DNA of 64,000 nucleotides from the NCBI GenBank assembly GCA_963784675.1, contig CAWASE010000019.1, forward strand, positions 744,001 through 808,000, read 5' to 3'. The notes beneath the pieces were generated by a model that saw nothing but the letters and a program-made list of their open reading frames with translations, was not told the DNA's origin and made no database searches. Below, piece by piece: positions 44,105-55,784 of this stretch (the first letter of the stretch is position 1; every line of letters starts with the position of its first letter). Source of the DNA: SCTD01 sp963784675 (lineage in GTDB: Bacteria; Actinomycetota; Actinomycetes; Mycobacteriales; SCTD01). A program made the translations under genes and the position numbers.

Positions 44105-44656
44105 TCAGCGGGTGAGGAATACCTGGACGCCATAGACCCGGCCGTCGCTGCGGGTCTGTGACCCCACGCCGACCGCGGTGTAGGTGGCGTTGAGGATGTT
44201 GGCGCGATGGCCTGGTGAGGCCATCCACATCGAGACCATCTGCTCAGGCGTGACGTTGCCGTAGCCGACGTTCTCGCCGACGCTGCTGGCGGCGCAGCCG
44301 GCCAGGATCGGGCTCAGCGGCTGGTGGGCCAGGCTGTCCGTCGTGGCCAGCGTGCCGGCCCAGGAGTCGGCATAGCCACCGGCACAGGTGGATCCCGCCA
44401 GCGCCCGGAGCCCGCGAGCGGTCCGCTCGGCGTTGGTGAGCGCCAGGACCCGCTGGTCGAAGGTGGACGGCGCCGGGACGGGTCCGATCTTGGGTGCCAC
44501 GGCGACGGGCACCGGTCCGGGCAACCGCTTGCTGAACGCGGACTTGAACGGTGATCCCGCCGGCCCGACCGGTCCGGTGGCCGACGCGGCAGACGCCCCG
44601 AACGGGACGAGGACGAGCGCAGCCAGGACGGCGGAGCACAGGGAACGACGATGCAC
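44105..44656 (-). CDS. Secreted CAP-domain (SCP/PR1) protein
   Basis: About 183 residues from the GTG at 44656, which has GAGG six bases upstream and gives a standard signal peptide (HRRSLCSAVLAALVLVPFGASAASA); an upstream in-frame ATG exists at 44746. The CAP domain (about 65-183) shows LTNAERTARGLRAL, the conserved SWAGTLAT region, GENVGYGNVTPEQMVSMWMASPGHRANIL and VGVGSQ. Two Cys (STCAGG, LAGCAAS) may pair. Bacterial CAP proteins are exported with largely unknown roles. Confidence 0.85.
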   Translation of the reverse strand: MHRRSLCSAVLAALVLVPFGASAASATGPVGPAGSPFKSAFSKRLPGPVPVAVAPKIGPVPAPSTFDQRVLALTNAERTARGLRALAGSTCAGGYADSWAGTLATTDSLAHQPLSPILAGCAASSVGENVGYGNVTPEQMVSMWMASPGHRANILNATYTAVGVGSQTRSDGRVYGVQVFLTR

Positions 44657-44802
44657 GGGGACCTCGATGAGAGCGGGATGCGGATACGACGTCATCGACG
44701 GCGCAGAACGCCGTCTTGAGATCCGTCGGGGGTGGTTTGCACCCATTGTCCCTCAGGGCGTCCGGCCGGCCCGCCGTGCCACGCCGGAGAGCGTCGACGC
44801 CC

Positions 44803-44808
44803 TAGCCT
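44803..44808 (+). promoter_or_regulatory. -10 box TAGCCT, leaderless start of the HTTM operon
   Basis: TAGCCT lies six bases before the GTG at 44815; no Shine-Dalgarno. Confidence 0.5.
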
Positions 44809-44814
44809 GAACGG

Positions 44815-45279
44815 GTGAGCTCTGACGTGGCGCGCGAGGACCCGACGGTACTGAGCGGGCGGGGACGCAGCGTACGGCTGGCGGCGACCGGCCTGGTGGG
44901 GTTGCTGCTGCTCGCCGGAACAGCGTTCGGTCAGGACGACGACTTCCCCTTCGGACCGTTCCGGATGTACTCCACGCGCGACGACCCGGACGGCACCGTG
45001 GTGTCGACCCGGGTCGAGGCCGTCGACGCCGCGGGCGCGCTGCGCATCGTCGACGAACGCTCGACCGGGCTGAAGCGGGCTGAGATCGAGGGCCAGGTCG
45101 GCCGGTTCCGTGCCGATCCCGCGCTGCTCGGCGCGCTGGCCCGGGCGCACGACCGGCTGCGCCCGGCGACGTCGGCGTTCGTGGAGATCCGGGTCGTCGA
45201 GCGCCGCTACCAGCTGCGCGACAGCCGGCCGACCGGTGCACAGGTCGACCGCGTCGTGGCCCGGTGGAGGGCGTCGTGA
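44815..45279 (+). CDS. Membrane-anchored partner protein of the HTTM gene, function unknown
   Basis: Protein of 154 residues with one membrane helix (about 22-42) and an outside domain beginning DDDFPFGPFRMYSTRDDPDG. The rest is a mixed alpha/beta domain of unknown family. The stop overlaps the GTG of the polytopic gene that follows (GTGA), so the pair is translationally coupled and probably works as a complex. Confidence 0.65.
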   Translation: MSSDVAREDPTVLSGRGRSVRLAATGLVGLLLLAGTAFGQDDDFPFGPFRMYSTRDDPDGTVVSTRVEAVDAAGALRIVDERSTGLKRAEIEGQVGRFRADPALLGALARAHDRLRPATSAFVEIRVVERRYQLRDSRPTGAQVDRVVARWRAS

Positions 45280-46160
45280 CCGTCACCCAGCACCGGCTGC
45301 TGCCCGTGCGGGCCGCGGCACGGGGTCGCCGCCTGCGGGGGTGGCTGCTGCATCCCGCTCCCCTGGCCCGCGTCGGCGTGCTGCGGGTGATCGTGTTCCT
45401 GTTCGTGCCGGTCGACGTGCTGCTGACGACCACGTTCGTGCGGGGTCACGGGGCGGTGCCCGGCGAGCTGTACGTGCCGCTGCGCCTCGGACGGCTGCTT
45501 CCCCTGCCCACCCCGGCCGGGTGGGTGGCGGTGCTGCAGGTGGTGCTGGTCGTGGCCGCGCTGCTCGCTGCAGGCGCGGCGCTGCGCGACCGCTGGCCCC
45601 GCCTGCTCGGCTGGCTGGTGGCCGTGCTGTACCTGCAGTGGATGGTCGTGGCGATGAGCTACGGCAAGGTCGACCACGACCGCTTCGCCTTCCTGGTGCT
45701 GCTGTTCGTCCTGCCGAGCGTGGGCTCGGCTCCCCTGCGCAGCCGCGACCGGAGCGAGGCTGCGGGCTGGGCGCTGTCGATGATCGCGCTCGCCGTCGCC
45801 GCCACCTACGTGCTGGCAGCGGTCGCCAAGCTGCGGTTCGGCGGGCTGGACTGGGCCGGCGGCGCCACCCTGACCCGCGCGGTGCTGCGGCGTGGGACCC
45901 CGCTGGCCACTCCCCTGCTCGACGTGCCGGGCCTGCTGCACGCCGCCCAGTACGGCATGCTCGTCCTGGAGCTCGCGGTCGCGCCGCTGCTGCTGGTGCG
46001 CTGGCGCGACCCACGGCGCACCTGGACGCTCGCGGCCGGCTTCCTCGGCTTCCACCTGATGACCTTCGCGATGATCACGATCATCTTCCTGCCGCACTGC
46101 GTGGCCCTGCTGTCGCTGCTGCCGCTGGAGCGGCTGGCCCGTCGGTCTGCCGCCGCGTGA
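45276..46160 (+). CDS. HTTM-type (vitamin-K-carboxylase-like) polytopic membrane protein
   Basis: Protein of 294 residues with about seven to eight membrane helices. It starts after GGAGG (six bases) at a GTG in the previous stop. LARVGVLRVIVFLFVPVDVL, LAAVAKLRFGGLDWAGGATL, LVLELAVAPLLLVRW and GFHLMTFAMITIIFLPHCVALLSLLPLERL match the horizontally-transferred-transmembrane (HTTM) fold, related to gamma-glutamyl carboxylase but lacking its catalytic tail. Bacterial roles are mostly unknown. Overlaps the next gene by GTGA. Confidence 0.72.
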   Translation: MTVTQHRLLPVRAAARGRRLRGWLLHPAPLARVGVLRVIVFLFVPVDVLLTTTFVRGHGAVPGELYVPLRLGRLLPLPTPAGWVAVLQVVLVVAALLAAGAALRDRWPRLLGWLVAVLYLQWMVVAMSYGKVDHDRFAFLVLLFVLPSVGSAPLRSRDRSEAAGWALSMIALAVAATYVLAAVAKLRFGGLDWAGGATLTRAVLRRGTPLATPLLDVPGLLHAAQYGMLVLELAVAPLLLVRWRDPRRTWTLAAGFLGFHLMTFAMITIIFLPHCVALLSLLPLERLARRSAAA

Positions 46161-46635
46161 GGCCGCTCGCGGTCTTCGACGTCGACGGGGTGCTCGCCGA
46201 CGTGCGGCACCGGCTCGAGCACGTCGAGGGGCGACGCAAGGACTGGGAGCGTTCTTCGCCGCAGCCGTCCACGACCCGCCGCTGCCGACCGGCATCGCGT
46301 TGGTGCTGGAGAGCGCCAAGGAGTGCGAGGTGGTCTACCTGACCGGACGTCCCGAGCACTGCCGCGCCGACACCCTCGCCTGGTTCGCCCGCCACGGCCT
46401 GCCCGACGGGCGACGCTGGTGATGCGCGGCAGTCGTGACCGTCGACCGGCGCGCACCGCCAAGCCGCAGCTGCTGCGCAGGTTGGCCCGCGGACCGGGTG
46501 GTCGCCGTCGTCGTGGACGACGACCTGACGGTCTGCGACGCCTACGAGGCGGCCGGCTACCCGGTGCTGCGCGCCACCTGGATGACGGCGAGCCCGGCGC
46601 TGCAGCAGGCGCAGGAGGAGGACGGGCGCACCTGA
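46157..46635 (+). pseudogene. HAD-like phosphatase (polynucleotide kinase 3'-phosphatase type), frameshifted
   Basis: About 160 residues when repaired. VRPLAVFDVDGVLADVRHRLEHV carries the HAD nucleophile DVDGVL; later YLTGRPEHCRADTLAWFARHGLP, an R-R-x-x-K region (RPARTAKPQLL) and VVVDDDLTVCDAYEAAGYP give the remaining acid motif. Shifts near 46250, 46410 and 46490 break it. It starts in the stop of the HTTM gene. The 3' end overlaps the convergent pabB end by about 78 bases. Confidence 0.68.
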
Positions 46636-47796
46636 GAGCGACCGGCCAGCGCGGCGAGCAGCGGCCCCGCCTTGGCGTGCGCCTCGGCGACCTCGCGCCG
46701 CCGGGTCGCTGCCCCAGGTGATGCCGCCGCCGGCCCACAGGTGGATCCGCTCCGCATCCGCCGCGACCGTCCTGATCGTCAGGCCGAGGTCCAGACCGCC
46801 TGGCCACAGCAGTCCGAAGGCCCCCATCGACGGGCCGCGGCCGACCGGTTCCAGCCCGGCCAGCAGGGCGCACGCCGCGGTCTTGGGGGCCCCGGTCACC
46901 GATCCGCCGGGCAGCAGGGCCGCGAGCACGTCGAGCGCGCCGAGCCCGGCAGCCAGCCGCGCCGCCACGGTGCGAGCCGGCGTGCCACAGCCCGGACCAG
47001 TCCGTGAGCGCGTAGAGCTGCTCGACCTCGACGCTGCCGGTCGGGCCACGCGGGCCAGGTCGTTGCGCTCCAGATCGACGATCATGACGTGCTCGGCGCG
47101 GTCCTTGGCGCTGGCGCGCAGCACCGCTCCGGCCGGGGGTCACCGGCGGGTGCCCTTGACCGGCACGGTGGTCACGCGGTCGCCGACCACGCGCACGAGC
47201 TGCTCCGGCGACGCGCAGCCGACGGCCCACCCCGTCCCCGGCCAGCATCCCGCCGTAGCGGCTCCGGGCAGCGTCGCGACCGCGCGCGACCAGCGCTGCG
47301 GGTCGCCGCGGTGCGGCGCGCTGCGGTGCCCGACCACGTTGGCCTGGTAGACGTCGCCGCGCCCGATCGCCTCCTGCACGCGCGCGACAGCGGCGGCGTG
47401 CTCGGCGTCGGTCCAGCTGGCAGCGCCACCGGCCCACCGACGACGCGCCGGCACGCGAGCCGACCGGCGCCGGGCTCGGGCCGTCGCCGGCCGGACCGCG
47501 ACCGCGACCAGCTCCGGCACGGCCGGCACGGGCGTCGGCGCGCCGTCAGGCACGCCCGGCCAGGGCCGCGCACGCCGCCGGCGCCGGCCAGCAGCACGAC
47601 CGCCGGTGCCGCCCGTCTGCGTCCCCGGCTCGCCGTCCAGCCCGTGGGCGGCCAGGAACGCCTCCAGGCCGGCCCGCGGGTCGGTGGCGTCCTGCGGCGC
47701 CACTGCCACCGCTCGAGCTCGCGCAGCGGCCGACCTGCCATGGGAGCGGGGCTCCGGGAGCCCCGACGTGGTGCAGCCGGACGACGCTGATCCCAT
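46557..47796 (-). pseudogene. pabB: Aminodeoxychorismate/anthranilate synthase component I, frameshifted
   Basis: Chorismate-using enzyme for folate (PabB) or tryptophan (TrpE); genes of this short type are usually pabB. Recognisable pieces in changing frames: WTDAEHAAAVARVQEAIGRGDVYQANV, CASPEQLVRVVGDRVTTVPVKGTRR, VMIVDLERNDLARV, the active-site LLPGGSVTGAPK and HLWAGGGITWGSDP. At least six shifts occur. The ATG at 47796 opens a plausible N-terminus; the true 3' end is unclear because of the shifts. About 410 residues. Confidence 0.72.
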
Positions 47797-47838
47797 CTGT
47801 CCCCCGGTCAGTGGTTCAGGACTCACGCGGACCCGTCC

Positions 47839-47853
47839 GACAGTCACACTGTC
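47839..47853. promoter_or_regulatory. Palindrome GACAGT-3-ACTGTC between pabB and the DUF5999 gene
   Basis: A perfect 6-bp inverted repeat in the 122-base space between two divergent genes, where promoters are expected. It may be an operator; no regulator is assigned. Confidence 0.3.
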
Positions 47854-47918
47854 ACGAACGCCACACAGCACCTGCATCACGAGCCGAGCCGACCATCGCT
47901 CGACCCTGGAGCACGACC

Positions 47919-48131
47919 ATGTGCATGCACACGCCCCACCTGCCCCGCCGCCACCGACGCCCGACCACGACGCGGCACGCGTCGTCTCGCGCCACCCCGA
48001 GCAGGGCTGGGCCTGCTGTGCAACGGCGTCGTGGTGTTCGACGACACCGGCGAGCTGCTGCCCGACGGCCGCGTCGTCGCGCCGCACCGCCCGGCGTGCC
48101 GCGTCGTGGACCCGCGCTCGTCGCCGCCTGA
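47919..48131 (+). CDS. DUF5999 family small protein, two frameshifts
   Basis: About 70 residues. MCMHTPHLP, then DHDAARVVSRHPEQGW, then LLCNGVVVFDDTGELLPDGRVVAPHRPA, a pattern shared by a small family widespread in actinobacteria (DUF5999), function unknown. One-base shifts near 47945 and 48010 separate the parts. The likely stop (ALVAA-TGA) is at 48129-48131. Convergent with gcvP, eight bases away. Confidence 0.65.
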   Translation: MCMHTPHLPRRHRRPTTTRHASSRATPSRAGPAVQRRRGVRRHRRAAARRPRRRAAPPGVPRRGPALVAA

Positions 48132-48138
48132 ACCGCGA

Positions 48139-51071
<2,933 letters not shown>

Positions 51072-51119
51072 GAGGCGCGCCGGCGGCGGGCCCGCGCCCT
51101 CTGTGCACGGCGACCGGGG

Positions 51120-51315
51120 CCCTCCCCGCTCTGTCATGGGACCTGAGAGCTTGCGCCGCGGGCGACGCGCGGCTTGCACCGTCGGTGGGGCCGCCGCGGC
51201 GCCCGCTTTCCAGAGTTGCCTGACCCGCGCGGTCCGGTGGCCTGAGAGGTTGGATCGGGGAGGATTGCTCCTTCGGCGCCCCGGGCTGGCTGCCCGGGGA
51301 CTCTCCCGCGCGGGG
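51120..51315 (-). promoter_or_regulatory. Tandem glycine riboswitch upstream of gcvP
   Basis: On the minus strand the first aptamer shows GGGAGAGT (near 51307-51300), CGCCGAAGGAGCAA (51278-51265), CTCTCAGGCC (51248-51239) and ACTCTGGAAAGCGGGC (near 51216-51201), all conserved positions of the gcvT element. A second, more divergent aptamer follows: GGTGCAAGCC (51180-51171), CTCTCAGGTCCCATGACAGAG split over 51149-51129, then GGGGAGG. It ends about 50 bases before the gcvP start. Glycine binding normally switches expression on for the cleavage genes. Confidence 0.85.
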
Positions 51316-51330
51316 TCGTCGGCAGCGCCG

Positions 51331-51336
51331 AGCCTA
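51331..51336 (-). promoter_or_regulatory. -10 box TAGGCT of the riboswitch-gcvP transcript
   Basis: On the minus strand TAGGCT lies about 16 bases before the first conserved riboswitch base. No good -35 is visible. Confidence 0.4.
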
Positions 51337-51386
51337 GCCGGCCGCCGGTCCGGCGCCGTGGCACGCGGTCGTGGCGTCGGCGCCGC

Positions 51387-51979
<593 letters not shown>

Positions 51980-52073
51980 GGTGGTGCTCCTCGTCCTGAC
52001 GTCCGGGTCCGGTGGGCGGGCCGGTCACTGTCCTGGCGGAGCCGAGTGCAGCGGCTGACGTCAGGCCGGGCGG

Positions 52074-52102
52074 ACGTTAGGCAGTGCTCGGGCCCAGGTC
52101 AA
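52074..52102 (-). promoter_or_regulatory. SigA-type promoter of the merR gene
   Basis: TTGACC (52102-52097), 17 bases, TAACGT (52079-52074) on the minus strand. A perfect palindrome CTGACGTCAG (52055-52064) lies at the expected transcription start and may be an operator. Confidence 0.6.
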
Positions 52103-52129
52103 CGATGCTGATCGGCGCGTCGCAGACCT

Positions 52130-52668
52130 CTACCTCTGGTCGAGGTTCAGCGAAGAACGCGTGCAGCTAGCCCTGAGACTCGGTCCGAAGTCTTCCGGCG
52201 TGATGGTGTCGAGGAACTCGCGGAACTTCTCCACCTCGTCCTCCTGCTCGTCGGGGATGGCGATGCCGGCCTCGCCGAGCACCGCTTCCTCGCCCCGGAT
52301 CGTGGCGCCGCTGCGCAGCGCCAGCGCGATGGCGTCCGACGGTCGCGCGCTGACGGTGACGCCGCCCTCGAAGCCGAGCTCGGCGTAGAAGATGCCTTCG
52401 CGCAGCTCGGTGATGGTGACCGTGAGCAGCGGCTGCTCAAAGCGCCCAGCAGGTCGCGCATGAGGTCGTGCGTCATCGGTCGGGCCGTGACGACGCCCTG
52501 CTGCGCGAAGGCGATCGCGGTGGCCTCCACGGCACCGATCCAGATCGGCAGGTAGCGGTCACCGCCGACCTCCTTCAGCAGGACGATGGGCTGCTGGCTC
52601 GGCAGCTCGACGCGCACGCCCACGACGCTCAGCTCCGACAGCGAGCTGTCCTGATCGGGCTCGTTCAC
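52130..52668 (-). CDS. Bifunctional nuclease (BFN/DUF151) family protein, one frameshift
   Basis: About 179 residues when repaired. GTG 52668 follows the strong ribosome site GGAGGAGGAAAC. LSVVGVRVELPSQQPIVLLKE, RYLPIWIGAVEATAIAF and RPMTHDLMRDLLGA are followed, after one missing base near 52440, by FEQPLLTVTITELREGIFYAEL, ARPSDAIALALR and DEQEDEVEKFREFLDTITPEDF. The stop is TAG at 52130. Homologue of Rv1829 (MtbBFN-like). The family has nuclease activity in plants; the bacterial role is unclear. Confidence 0.82.
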
Positions 52669-52736
52669 GTTTCCTCCTCCTCCTGCCGGCAGTGGTCCGT
52701 CGACGGCCCGTGGGGCGGTCTGGACCCTACCGTCGG

Positions 52737-53495
52737 TCAGCGCCGCAGCCCCGGTCCGAGGCCGGCCCGCACCAGGGTGGCGTGCAGCTTCACCGACAGC
52801 GCCGCCAGCTCGCGGGTGACCTCCTGCGCGCGCGCCCGCGCCTCCGGGTTGCGCTGGCGCACCAGGGGGGTCACCACCTGCTCGACCAGCCCGATCTCGC
52901 GCTCGGCGGCCGCCTTGAACGGGCGCAGGTGCCGGGCCTCGATGCCGAAGCGAGCCATCTCCGCGACGGTCTTGGCCACCACCAGGGCGTCGCCGTCGTA
53001 GTGGCTGCCGCCCGGGCGGGTGGCCAGCAGGCCGTACTGCTCGAGCTGGTCGAGCTGCTCGGGCTCGAGCCCGGCGGCGTCGCACAGCTCACCCCGGGAC
53101 AGGCGGATCTCGCTCAGCTCGGGCAGGAACGCGTCGGGACCGGGCAGGCCCTCCGCAGCCACGAGGGCGCGGGGCACGCGCGGTCCGGAGGTGCCGAGCG
53201 ACGGCGGCTCCAGGCCGCGGTCCAGGGCGTCCAGGTGCTCCTTGATGACGCGCAGCGGGAGGTAGTGGTCGCGCTGCGCCGTCAGCACGTAGCGCAGCCG
53301 CGCGAGGTCCTCGCGGCTGAACTTGCGGTAGCCCGACGCCGTGCGCTCGGGCTCGACGAGCCCCTCGGACTCCAGGAAGCGGATCTTGCTGATGGTGATG
53401 TCCGGGAAGTCGCCCCGCAGCTGGCCGAGCACCTCGCCGATGCTCATGAAGGAGCGCACCCCGACCGACCCGGCCGCGCTCAGCGCCGCGCTCAC
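52737..53495 (-). CDS. ftsR: MerR family regulator FtsR
   Basis: Protein of 252 residues. The winged HTH reads FMSIGEVLGQLRGDFPDITISKIRFLESEGLVEPERTASGYRKFS, followed by RYVLTAQRDHYLPLRVIKEHLDAL. In Corynebacterium the orthologue activates ftsZ; in Mycobacterium it is Rv1828. The start codon overlaps the stop of garA (four bases), so the two are coupled. Confidence 0.9.
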   Translation of the reverse strand: MSAALSAAGSVGVRSFMSIGEVLGQLRGDFPDITISKIRFLESEGLVEPERTASGYRKFSREDLARLRYVLTAQRDHYLPLRVIKEHLDALDRGLEPPSLGTSGPRVPRALVAAEGLPGPDAFLPELSEIRLSRGELCDAAGLEPEQLDQLEQYGLLATRPGGSHYDGDALVVAKTVAEMARFGIEARHLRPFKAAAEREIGLVEQVVTPLVRQRNPEARARAQEVTRELAALSVKLHATLVRAGLGPGLRR

Positions 53496-54037
53496 GCCTC
53501 GGTGCCCCGCGGGCCGACCAGGAACACCAGCCGGTACTTGCCGATCTGGACCTCGTCGCCGCCGGCCAGGCCGGCGGCGTCGATGCGCTCGCGGTTGAGG
53601 TAGGTGCCGTTGAGGCTGCCGACGTCGCGGACCACGAAGCCGCCGCCCTCGCGCGCGAACTCGGCATGGCGGCGCGAGACGGTGACGTCGTCGAGGAAGA
53701 TGTCGGACTCGGGGTGCCGGCCGGCGGTGGTCACCTCGGCGTCGAGCAGGAAGCGGCTGCCGGCATTGGGGCCGCGCTTGACGACCAGCAGCGCGCTGCC
53801 GGCGGGCAGCCCCTCCAGGGCGCCGGCGTCGGCGGGGTCGCTGGGCGCCGCGTCACCGGCGGCCGTGGCGGCCTCCGAGCCGTCGATCGCTCCCTCCAGC
53901 GCCGCGAGGGAGATCGTCGAGGTCGCCTCCACCGAACGGGAGTCGGCGGGGGTCTGGGTGCGCGACAGGGCGGTGCCGCAGCTGGCGCAGAAGCGGCTGC
54001 CCTCGGCGTTCTGATGGCCGCAGGAGGTGCAGAACAC
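53492..54037 (-). CDS. garA: GarA/OdhI-like FHA protein with N-terminal zinc ribbon
   Basis: Protein of 181 residues. The FHA domain (about 80-178) is almost identical to GarA: LPAGSALLVVKRGPNAGSRF, GRHPESDIFLDDVTVSRRHAEF, SLNGTYLNRE, DEVQIGKYRLVFL. GarA binds and inhibits 2-oxoglutarate dehydrogenase and glutamate dehydrogenase unless phosphorylated on an N-terminal Thr, when it folds on itself. Here that stretch reads V36-E-A-T39-S-T41: the second Thr of the ETTS site is kept, the first is Ala. Unlike mycobacterial GarA it starts with a zinc ribbon (Cys 3, 6, 17, 20). GGAAGGG precedes the GTG start. Confidence 0.9.
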   Translation of the reverse strand: MFCTSCGHQNAEGSRFCASCGTALSRTQTPADSRSVEATSTISLAALEGAIDGSEAATAAGDAAPSDPADAGALEGLPAGSALLVVKRGPNAGSRFLLDAEVTTAGRHPESDIFLDDVTVSRRHAEFAREGGGFVVRDVGSLNGTYLNRERIDAAGLAGGDEVQIGKYRLVFLVGPRGTEA

Positions 54038-54136
54038 GATGGTGGCCCTTCCGGTGATCGGACGCTGGGTGCGGACTGCAGTGGGCGTGCGCTGGTGGGT
54101 GGGTCAAGGGCCGGCGCGGGGCTCGGACGTCCGGCG

Positions 54137-54166
54137 AACCTAGCCGCCGGACATTCCGCAGGTCAA
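54137..54166 (-). promoter_or_regulatory. SigA-type promoter of garA
   Basis: TTGACC (54166-54161), 18 bases, TAGGTT (54142-54137) on the minus strand, giving a leader of roughly 90 bases before garA. Small palindromes (CCTGCA-C-TGCAGG and TCGAGA-9-TCTCGA) lie just upstream at about 54174-54210, after gcvH, and may terminate that gene. Confidence 0.6.
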
Positions 54167-54224
54167 TCTGGGATCGAGAGTTCTGGAGTCTCGACCTGCA
54201 CTGCAGGGTGAGCGTGTTGATGCC

Positions 54225-54623
54225 TCAGGACGCGGTCAGCGCGTCGTACCCCGCAGCGTCGAGCAGACCGGTGCCGGACATCGCCGCGGCCAACCCGTCG
54301 GTCGGACGGATCTCCACCATCCAGCCCTCGCCCGTGGGGTCGCTGTTGACGAGCTCGGGCTGGGTGTCCAGGGCCTCGTTGCGGCTGGTGACGGTGCCCG
54401 CGACGGGGGCGTACACGTCGGACACGCTCTTGGTGCTCTCGACCTCGCCCATCGCCTGGCCGGCGGTGACCTCGGTGCCGACCTCGGGCAGGGTGACGAA
54501 CACGATGTCGCCGAGGGCCTCCTGCGCATAGGGGGTGATGCCCAGCCGCACCACGGCGTCGTCGCCGGAGCCGACCCCCTGCAACCACTCGTGCTCGGCG
54601 GTGTACTTCAGGTCCTCGGACAC
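54225..54623 (-). CDS. gcvH: Glycine cleavage system H protein
   Basis: Lipoyl carrier of 132 residues. The lipoylated Lys lies in GEVESTKSVSDVYAPV; HEWLQGVG, GDIVFVTLPEVGTEV and GEGWMVEIRPTD are standard. It shuttles the aminomethyl group between P and T proteins. The GTG start follows a GAAGGG. gcvP is in the same block but under its own riboswitch; gcvT is not in the window. Confidence 0.94.
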   Translation of the reverse strand: MSEDLKYTAEHEWLQGVGSGDDAVVRLGITPYAQEALGDIVFVTLPEVGTEVTAGQAMGEVESTKSVSDVYAPVAGTVTSRNEALDTQPELVNSDPTGEGWMVEIRPTDGLAAAMSGTGLLDAAGYDALTAS

Positions 54624-54684
54624 GCGGGGGCCCTTCTGATGATGGGGTCTGCTCAGGACCCGGGGGGAGGTGCGCGATCGGCCC

Positions 54685-55455
54685 CTACGGGGTCGGCCGA
54701 GCGTAACGAGGGGTCGTCAGCACCCGCAAGGCGCCCACCAGCACCTGTTCGGACTTCTCGATCGTCGCCCGGCCACCGGCCTGCTCCACGGCGTCGACGA
54801 CCCCGCCCGGGATGGCCAGCGCCGCCGCGAGCGTGGGGGCGTCGCCGATGACGTCGAAGCGGTACGGAGGGCGCAGCAGGGTGCCGTCGACGCGGACCCC
54901 GCCGACGGCGCCGCCGTCCGCGGACGCCTCGGTGAACGAGGTCGAGGCCACCACCCGGACGACCGTGCCGGCGGCGGCGCCTTCGGTGTCGACCGTGGTG
55001 GCGGCCGGCCCTTCGATCTGGACGGCTTCGGCGCCGGCGGCGCGCAGCTCCTCCAGGGCGTCCAGCAACCGCTCCGGCCCGATCTTGCCCTCCGGGTCGG
55101 TGATGGTCAGGCGGACGCCCGGCCCGGCGGCGGGCACCGTGCCGGCCAGCACCCCAAGCAGCTGGGCGCGTCGTCGGGCCTCGGTGAGGGCGGCCGCGGC
55201 CGTGTCGGTGCCGGAGGTGAGCTCGCGGCGGGTCGCCTCCAGCGCCGCGACCTCCGCCCGCAGGCGGTCGTCGCGGTTGCTCAGGTCGTCGAGGATCTGG
55301 ACGAGGTCCTCCTGCCGCGCGTTGGCCAGCGGGCCCTCGTCCTGGGTGGAGCGCACCTGCACGACGGCGGCGAAACCGAGCACGCCCAGCAGCAGCGCCA
55401 CGGTGAGGTCGACCCGGCGCGCCCGCGGACGCAGCACCCGGCGCCAGCGGGTCAT
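54685..55455 (-). CDS. DUF881 family membrane-anchored protein
   Basis: Protein of 256 residues: one N-terminal helix (VDLTVALLLGVLGFAAVVQV), a coiled coil (about 50-100, NRDDRLRAEVAALEATRRELTSG) and the DUF881 domain (GPGVRLTITDPEGKI, LLDALEELRAAGAEAVQIEG, RPPYRFDVIGDAPTLAAAL). Orthologue of Rv1825. Cluster role unknown, thought to concern the cell envelope or division. Overlaps sbp by ATGA. Confidence 0.9.
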   Translation of the reverse strand: MTRWRRVLRPRARRVDLTVALLLGVLGFAAVVQVRSTQDEGPLANARQEDLVQILDDLSNRDDRLRAEVAALEATRRELTSGTDTAAAALTEARRRAQLLGVLAGTVPAAGPGVRLTITDPEGKIGPERLLDALEELRAAGAEAVQIEGPAATTVDTEGAAAGTVVRVVASTSFTEASADGGAVGGVRVDGTLLRPPYRFDVIGDAPTLAAALAIPGGVVDAVEQAGGRATIEKSEQVLVGALRVLTTPRYARPTP

Positions 55456-55784
55456 GCCCGGAACAGCCGTCGGCGGATCGCTGCGGCGTTGCTGAAGATG
55501 CGGATCCCGAGCACGACGACCACGCCGGTCGAGAGCTGGCCACCGACGCCGAGCTGGTCGCCGAGGAACACGACCAGCGCCGCGACCAGCACGTTGCTGA
55601 CGAAGGACACGACGAACACGCGGTCCTCGAAGATGCCTTCGAGCTGCGCCCGGACGGCGCCGAACACCGCGTCCAGCGCGGCCACGACCGCGATCGGGAG
55701 GTAGGGCTGCAGGCCTGCCGGCACGCTCGGTTCGAAGACCAGCCCCAGCACGACGCCGACGACCAGCGCCAGCGCGGGGATCAT
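55452..55784 (-). CDS. sbp: Small basic protein (DUF1290), membrane
   Basis: Protein of 110 residues with three membrane helices: MIPALALVVGVVLGLVFEPSVP, LPIAVVAALDAVFGAVRAQLEG, SNVLVAALVVFLGDQLGVG; FEDRVFVVSFVSN and RIFSNAAAIRR are family hallmarks. Same position as Rv1824 between two DUF881 genes, with four-base overlaps on both sides, so all three are translated together and probably form a complex. Confidence 0.92.
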   Translation of the reverse strand: MIPALALVVGVVLGLVFEPSVPAGLQPYLPIAVVAALDAVFGAVRAQLEGIFEDRVFVVSFVSNVLVAALVVFLGDQLGVGGQLSTGVVVVLGIRIFSNAAAIRRRLFRA

